A stretch of DNA of 48,439 nt from assembly GCA_945874735.1 (NCBI GenBank), contig CAMCHI010000009.1, positions 1 through 48,439 on the forward strand. The letters run 5' to 3'. The position numbers and the translations under genes are program-made. This DNA is from an uncultured Arcanobacterium sp. (GTDB taxonomy: Bacteria; Actinomycetota; Actinomycetes; Actinomycetales; Actinomycetaceae). The number at the start of each line of letters is the position of its first letter. Position 1 is the stretch's first letter. The notes beneath the pieces were generated by a model that saw only the letters and a list, made by a program, of their open reading frames with translations, had not been told where the DNA came from and did no database searches. Shown here one piece after another: positions 44,907 through 48,439 of the stretch.

Positions 44907-46235
44907 TTAACTATCAGAAAGCATTTCTGATACCAAAAAAGCTATTTCTAACGCCTGCTGATGATTCAACCTCGGATCTACTAAAGTGGTATAACGCTGT
45001 CCAAGCGTAGTTTCTAATATTGCTTCCGTGCCCCCTAAAACTTCCGTCACATCATCACCAGTAAGCTCAATATGAATACCCCCTGGCACACTTCCTAAGT
45101 CCCGATGTATCCGGAAAAACTCCCGCAATTCCTGCACAATATCTACCATATTACGCGTCTTATAACCATTGGAAGCCACAATAGTATTACCATGCATCGG
45201 GTCACTGATCCAAGTGACGGGACGTCCATCAGCCTGCACCGCCTCAATAATAGCGGGAAGCTGACGCGCAATATGCGACACCCCCATTCTGATAATAAAA
45301 CTAAGCCGTCCTGCTACTCCTTCCGGATTTAGCTTATCCATTAACGCTATTACTTCCCCCGGAGTAGCATTAGGCCCTAGTTTTACCCCGATAGGATTTT
45401 GCACTTGCGCTAATAACTCTACGTGCGCCTCTTGGGAAGATCGGGTACGATCTCCTATCCACAAGAAATGAGCGCTTGTATTGTAAAACAAACCGGTACG
45501 AGTATCAGTACGGGTAAGAGCAGACTTATAATCCAACAGCAATGCTTCATGCGAAGAATAAAAATCTACTGTGCGCAAAGCATGCGAATCCACTCCGGTG
45601 GCGCGCATAAAACGCATTGCTTTATCTATTTCATGCGCTAACTGGTTATAGCGTTTATAGGCTGGATTACTAGAAAATCCTTTATTCCATTCATGCACTT
45701 TATTAAGATCTGCTAAACCACCGGTAGTAAAAGCGCGCACTAAATTTAACGTAGTGGCACTACGATGATAGGCCTCGATGAGTCGTTGCGGATCAGGAGT
45801 GCGCGCCTCAGGAGCAAACTCAAAAGAATTGACGGCATCTCCCATATAAGAGGGCAAAGTAAGATCGCCGATTGTTTCATACGGCCGTGTGCGTGGTTTT
45901 GCATACTGCCCAGCCATGCGCCCAATTTTTACAACCGGCACAGAAGCGCCATAAGTAAGCACTACTGCCATCTGTAAAATAGTACGAATTTTGCTCCGAA
46001 TTCTATCTGCTACTGCGTCATTAAAACTTTCTGCACAATCTCCGCCTTGTAATACAAAGGCTTCCCCTTTACCAGCTTTACCAATCAATTCCCGTAAATT
46101 ATCCGCTTCTCCGGCAAATACCAGCGGAGGAAAACTACGCAAAGTTTCCAATACCGACAGTAATTGGGTGGAATCGACATACTCCGGCTGATGTAAAGCC
46201 GGTAATGCCCGCCAGCTAGTTAGTTGCCCATCCAT
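44907..46235 (-). CDS. aroG: Class II 3-deoxy-7-phosphoheptulonate (DAHP) synthase
   Basis: Condenses phosphoenolpyruvate and erythrose 4-phosphate in the first step of the shikimate pathway. It is the class II (plant/actinobacterial) type. Motifs include GEAFVLQGGDCAESF, RTRPYETIGDLTLPSYMGD, HFLWIGDRTR, TWISDPMHGNTI and GGIHIELTGDDVTEVLGG. I start it at the ATG at 46235 (442 residues), nine bases after AGAAAG. A TTG at 46286 is in frame but gives an unusual extension. It converges with the kinase gene, only eight bases between stops. An inverted repeat covers its last codons. Confidence 0.95.
   Translation of the reverse strand: MDGQLTSWRALPALHQPEYVDSTQLLSVLETLRSFPPLVFAGEADNLRELIGKAGKGEAFVLQGGDCAESFNDAVADRIRSKIRTILQMAVVLTYGASVPVVKIGRMAGQYAKPRTRPYETIGDLTLPSYMGDAVNSFEFAPEARTPDPQRLIEAYHRSATTLNLVRAFTTGGLADLNKVHEWNKGFSSNPAYKRYNQLAHEIDKAMRFMRATGVDSHALRTVDFYSSHEALLLDYKSALTRTDTRTGLFYNTSAHFLWIGDRTRSSQEAHVELLAQVQNPIGVKLGPNATPGEVIALMDKLNPEGVAGRLSFIIRMGVSHIARQLPAIIEAVQADGRPVTWISDPMHGNTIVASNGYKTRNMVDIVQELREFFRIHRDLGSVPGGIHIELTGDDVTEVLGGTEAILETTLGQRYTTLVDPRLNHQQALEIAFLVSEMLSDS
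44912..44932. terminator. Inverted repeat within the 3' end of aroG
   Basis: TATCAGAAA (44912-44920) and TTTCTGATA (44924-44932) pair exactly around three bases. It is inside the last codons of aroG and just past the convergent kinase stop, so it may terminate both. The minus-strand tail (GTTAATAGAAGTTTT) is moderately T-rich. Confidence 0.5.
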
Positions 46236-46435
46236 TTTTACTACTTTCTGGTTACCCAAATAAAGCTGTTGTGCACATAAAGCCAACGCATAGCTTAAAG
46301 TACATACTCTAACCTATTGCAGGTTAGTCCATAAGTTACTTTGTAAGTGTAATACTTTTACTTAACTTATTTAGGACGGGCAAGGTAAATGTAATAAACT
46401 GCCCAAGCTATAAAAGTTTATCAAGCTCCAACAAA

Positions 46436-46473
46436 AACTGCCCAGAAGCAAGTAATCTCAGTTCTGGGCAGTT
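46436..46473 (-). terminator. Rho-independent terminator of the phosphofructokinase gene
   Basis: AACTGCCCAGAA (46436-46447) and TTCTGGGCAGTT (46462-46473) are exact reverse complements around 14 bases. On the minus strand the stem is followed by TTTGTT. It is 26 bp after the gene stop. The rest of 46287-46498 shows no gene. Confidence 0.85.
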
Positions 46474-46498
46474 AGAGTTAATTTCGTGCTGCTAGAAA

Positions 46499-47725
46499 TT
46501 AATGACCTAGTACTTCTTTAGCTTCCCAAGCCTGACCAATTTCTGCCATCATTTGCCCAAACCAAGGCTGATGCACATCGAAAGCCTTCGCACCAGCAAT
46601 GCGCTTGAAATCAATAGCTTTCAGGGTATCATTATCTTCTTCGTCGTGACCAATCACGCCTGGTTCACCACGCAAAGCACACTCTACTGCCAAATCAGCC
46701 ATCGAGCCAATCAACTCTAAATCACGCGCATTAGAACGAGCAGAACGAGAGAAGTACCCCGACTTTTGTACCATTACTTTTTCTGCACCAATAGCTTGCG
46801 CAAACTGCTTTGCAAACCATTGACCAGGATTAATAGTATCTAGCTTTACGTGCCCAAACGGATCACGTTCTACTTCAATACCAGCTTCTAGCAATTCTGC
46901 AATAATTTCCGAAACTCCAGCACCCTCAGATAGGAAAATGTTTACATTGCCGATTTCGTCCATAATTGCTCGTAGACGTGAAGCCTCCACGTCCAAATCA
47001 AAGCTAATCTCAGGAATATATACCGCATGAATATCCCAACGTTCTGGGGATAAACCAGCAGATGGTACCCAAGTCTGCTCCTGATGCCACTTGCGATAAT
47101 CAGCAGCAGCTTGCGCGGTAAGATAACCGCAGTTACGTCCCATCACTTCATGAATAATTAACATACGTGGATTAGAACGATGTTCACCAATAATATTTTG
47201 CGCATACTGCGCTGCCTGCTCAGCAGCAGTCCATGCACCTAAAGACTGACGAATAGGCACAATATCGTTGTCGATAGTCTTTGGCAAACCTACCACGGTA
47301 AGCTCATAGTTATTCTCGTGTAGGTAAGCAGCCAAATCTGCTGCAGTAGTATTAGTATCGTCACCCCCAATTGTGTGCAATACGTCCACACCTGCCTGCC
47401 GTAGATTCTCTGCCGCTACTTCTAGCGCATTTTCTCCAGGCTTAATTAGTCCACGATCTACCAAATTTTGCGAATTAGTGAGCTTAACGCGCGAATTACC
47501 AATAGGCGAACCACCAAAATCGCGCAAAATTGCAGCATTAGCTCGCGCCTGCTCATCAAAAACCACGTAATTATTGGTCAGTAGACCATGATAACCATAC
47601 TGATAACCAATAATTTCAATACTAGGATCATGCTTATGATAACGCTCAATTAAATCTCCCACTGCAGTAGAAAGACAAGGAGCAAAACCACCAGCAGTAA
47701 GCAGAGCTACACGACGGACGTTCAT
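46499..47725 (-). CDS. 6-Phosphofructokinase, PPi-dependent type
   Basis: Interconverts fructose 6-phosphate and fructose 1,6-bisphosphate. The 408-residue protein starts MNVRRVALLTAGGFAPCLST. It has GGDDTNT (120-126) in place of the GGDGS of ATP-dependent enzymes, and PKTIDND (148-154). Both features mark the pyrophosphate-dependent group, in which the reaction is reversible. IHEVMGRNCGYLTAQAA and the long insertion around residues 195-230 also fit. GGGAAGGAA lies just before the ATG at 47725, so the in-frame ATG at 47740 is not the start. A good terminator follows. Confidence 0.93.
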   Translation of the reverse strand: MNVRRVALLTAGGFAPCLSTAVGDLIERYHKHDPSIEIIGYQYGYHGLLTNNYVVFDEQARANAAILRDFGGSPIGNSRVKLTNSQNLVDRGLIKPGENALEVAAENLRQAGVDVLHTIGGDDTNTTAADLAAYLHENNYELTVVGLPKTIDNDIVPIRQSLGAWTAAEQAAQYAQNIIGEHRSNPRMLIIHEVMGRNCGYLTAQAAADYRKWHQEQTWVPSAGLSPERWDIHAVYIPEISFDLDVEASRLRAIMDEIGNVNIFLSEGAGVSEIIAELLEAGIEVERDPFGHVKLDTINPGQWFAKQFAQAIGAEKVMVQKSGYFSRSARSNARDLELIGSMADLAVECALRGEPGVIGHDEEDNDTLKAIDFKRIAGAKAFDVHQPWFGQMMAEIGQAWEAKEVLGH

Positions 47726-47809
47726 CCGATTCCTTCCCATAGAAAATGTTAATTTTATTGTTTATAAAAGAATTACCAGCTTAAAACCTTAGGAACACCT
47801 TTTAAGGAA

Positions 47810-48217
47810 TTAACCCAAAATCTGAGCAACTTGAGCACTCAATGCACGCGCATCAATCGGATAGGGCAAAATTGCTCTTGGCTTAGACACCCGCGCCAAC
47901 CATTCATCTTGTGGACGGGAAATCAAAATAATGTAAGGAATATCTGGATTAATTTCATCCCGAATTTTCATTCCTAAACCAATACCACCCAACTTGGCTG
48001 CTTCACCATCCAAAATCATCAGGCTAAAATCGCCCTCTTTTACTTTGATTTCTGCGCCTTCCCAAGTGGCAGCTTCCGTCCAGCGGATTTGAGGCAACCC
48101 TTTACCTACCTTGCGCCCTACCGCGTTCATAACCGCAACGCGAGTTTCCCGATTATCGGAATACACCAGCACGTCTACATATTTTTCTGAAGCAGTAGTC
48201 GTTTCGGCGTTTTGCAT
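47810..48217 (-). CDS. Stand-alone response-regulator receiver-like protein
   Basis: A 135-residue single-domain protein with the CheY-like fold. VDVLVYSDNRE carries an acidic residue (D21) and LMILDGEAAKLGGIGLG carries the phospho-acceptor-like D70. IPYIILISR ends strand 4 with Ser100. The conserved Lys of strand 5 is replaced by Tyr119 (ILPYPIDARAL), so normal phospho-signalling is doubtful. There is no DNA-binding domain and no nearby kinase of the two-component type. GTGGAGGAA contains the ribosome-binding site, so I start at ATG 48217. Its partner is unknown. Confidence 0.82.
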   Translation of the reverse strand: MQNAETTTASEKYVDVLVYSDNRETRVAVMNAVGRKVGKGLPQIRWTEAATWEGAEIKVKEGDFSLMILDGEAAKLGGIGLGMKIRDEINPDIPYIILISRPQDEWLARVSKPRAILPYPIDARALSAQVAQILG

Positions 48218-48439
48218 ATGTTCCTCCACTAGAGTTTTAAGCCAAAATATAACATTATTCTACCTAGTAAAAGCCTTTGCGTAGTAATTATATGCCACCT
48301 AGATTCTTAATACTTTTCACTATCGGCGCAGTTTAGGGTAAATAGCAAGCAAAAAACGCAAATTTTCGCCATAATATGTAGTGACCTTAAATTAGCAAAC
48401 AAAAGTCTTGCTTATACCAATAATTAGCTAAGGAGCAAC
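48218..48439. other. Right-edge intergenic region
   Basis: AT-rich sequence upstream of the receiver-like gene. The last bases, AAGGAGCAAC, look like a ribosome-binding site for a plus-strand gene starting just past the window. CATAAT near 48371 may be its -10 box. No gene is seen in these 222 bases. Confidence 0.4.

Overview
The window is a stretch of chromosome from an AT-rich actinobacterium. I judged it AT-rich by eye and computed no base composition. The placement rests on gene order and on families confined, or nearly so, to Actinobacteria: phosphatidylinositol-mannoside synthesis genes, SepH, DUF3000, DUF3710, DUF4193, DUF4192, an Rv2175c-type regulator, a PASTA kinase, class II DAHP synthase and a long acidic HrdB/SigA-type sigma factor. 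Blocks match known actinobacterial neighbourhoods such as M. tuberculosis Rv2610c-Rv2614c, Rv2690c-Rv2699c and Rv2173-Rv2178c. An Actinomycetaceae-like organism is plausible, but I cannot name a genus. There is no sign of phage, insertion sequence, CRISPR array or defence island.

Layout. Positions 1-8.9 kb, minus strand: secD (cut by the left edge), yajC, ruvB, ruvA, ruvC, yebC, a NUDIX hydrolase, pimA, a PIM acyltransferase and the PI-phosphate synthase. Positions 9.1-12.9 kb: thrS (minus) with a structured leader, divergent from the serine dehydratase gene sdaA. Positions 12.9-13.85 kb: a noncoding stretch with repeats and a perfect 36-bp palindrome, then a Gly-Cys-Val tRNA cluster on the minus strand. 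Positions 14.0-20.1 kb: DUF3000 and RNase D (plus) facing dxs, a GNAT enzyme and a TRAM RNA methyltransferase (minus). Positions 20.1-24.6 kb: an APC permease divergent from two TrkA potassium-regulator genes, then OB-fold, DUF3710 and DUF4193 genes. Positions 24.8-28 kb: sepH, thymidine kinase and an alkaline-phosphatase-superfamily protein. Positions 28.3-38 kb: a topoisomerase IV-type pair (parC plus, parE minus) flanking two double-GNAT genes, a DEDDh exonuclease and sigA. Positions 38.1-46.3 kb: DUF4192, polyprenyl diphosphate synthase, the Rv2175c-like regulator, a LysM lytic transglycosylase, a PASTA Ser/Thr kinase and class II DAHP synthase. Positions 46.5-48.2 kb: a PPi-type phosphofructokinase and a stand-alone receiver-like protein.

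The genes are housekeeping ones: protein export, Holliday-junction processing, mannosylated-lipid envelope synthesis, translation, isoprenoid precursors, potassium homeostasis, division, supercoiling, transcription and cell-wall signalling. The most interesting signals are regulatory. The thrS leader carries a hairpin whose loop resembles a tRNA-Thr anticodon loop, plus an alternative pairing partner. About ten genes lack a Shine-Dalgarno sequence and have a TAnnnT-type -10 box 6-9 nt before the start codon, which suggests leaderless transcripts. Two inverted repeats with terminator-like form lie inside gene 3' ends. I see no clear undescribed multi-gene system here.
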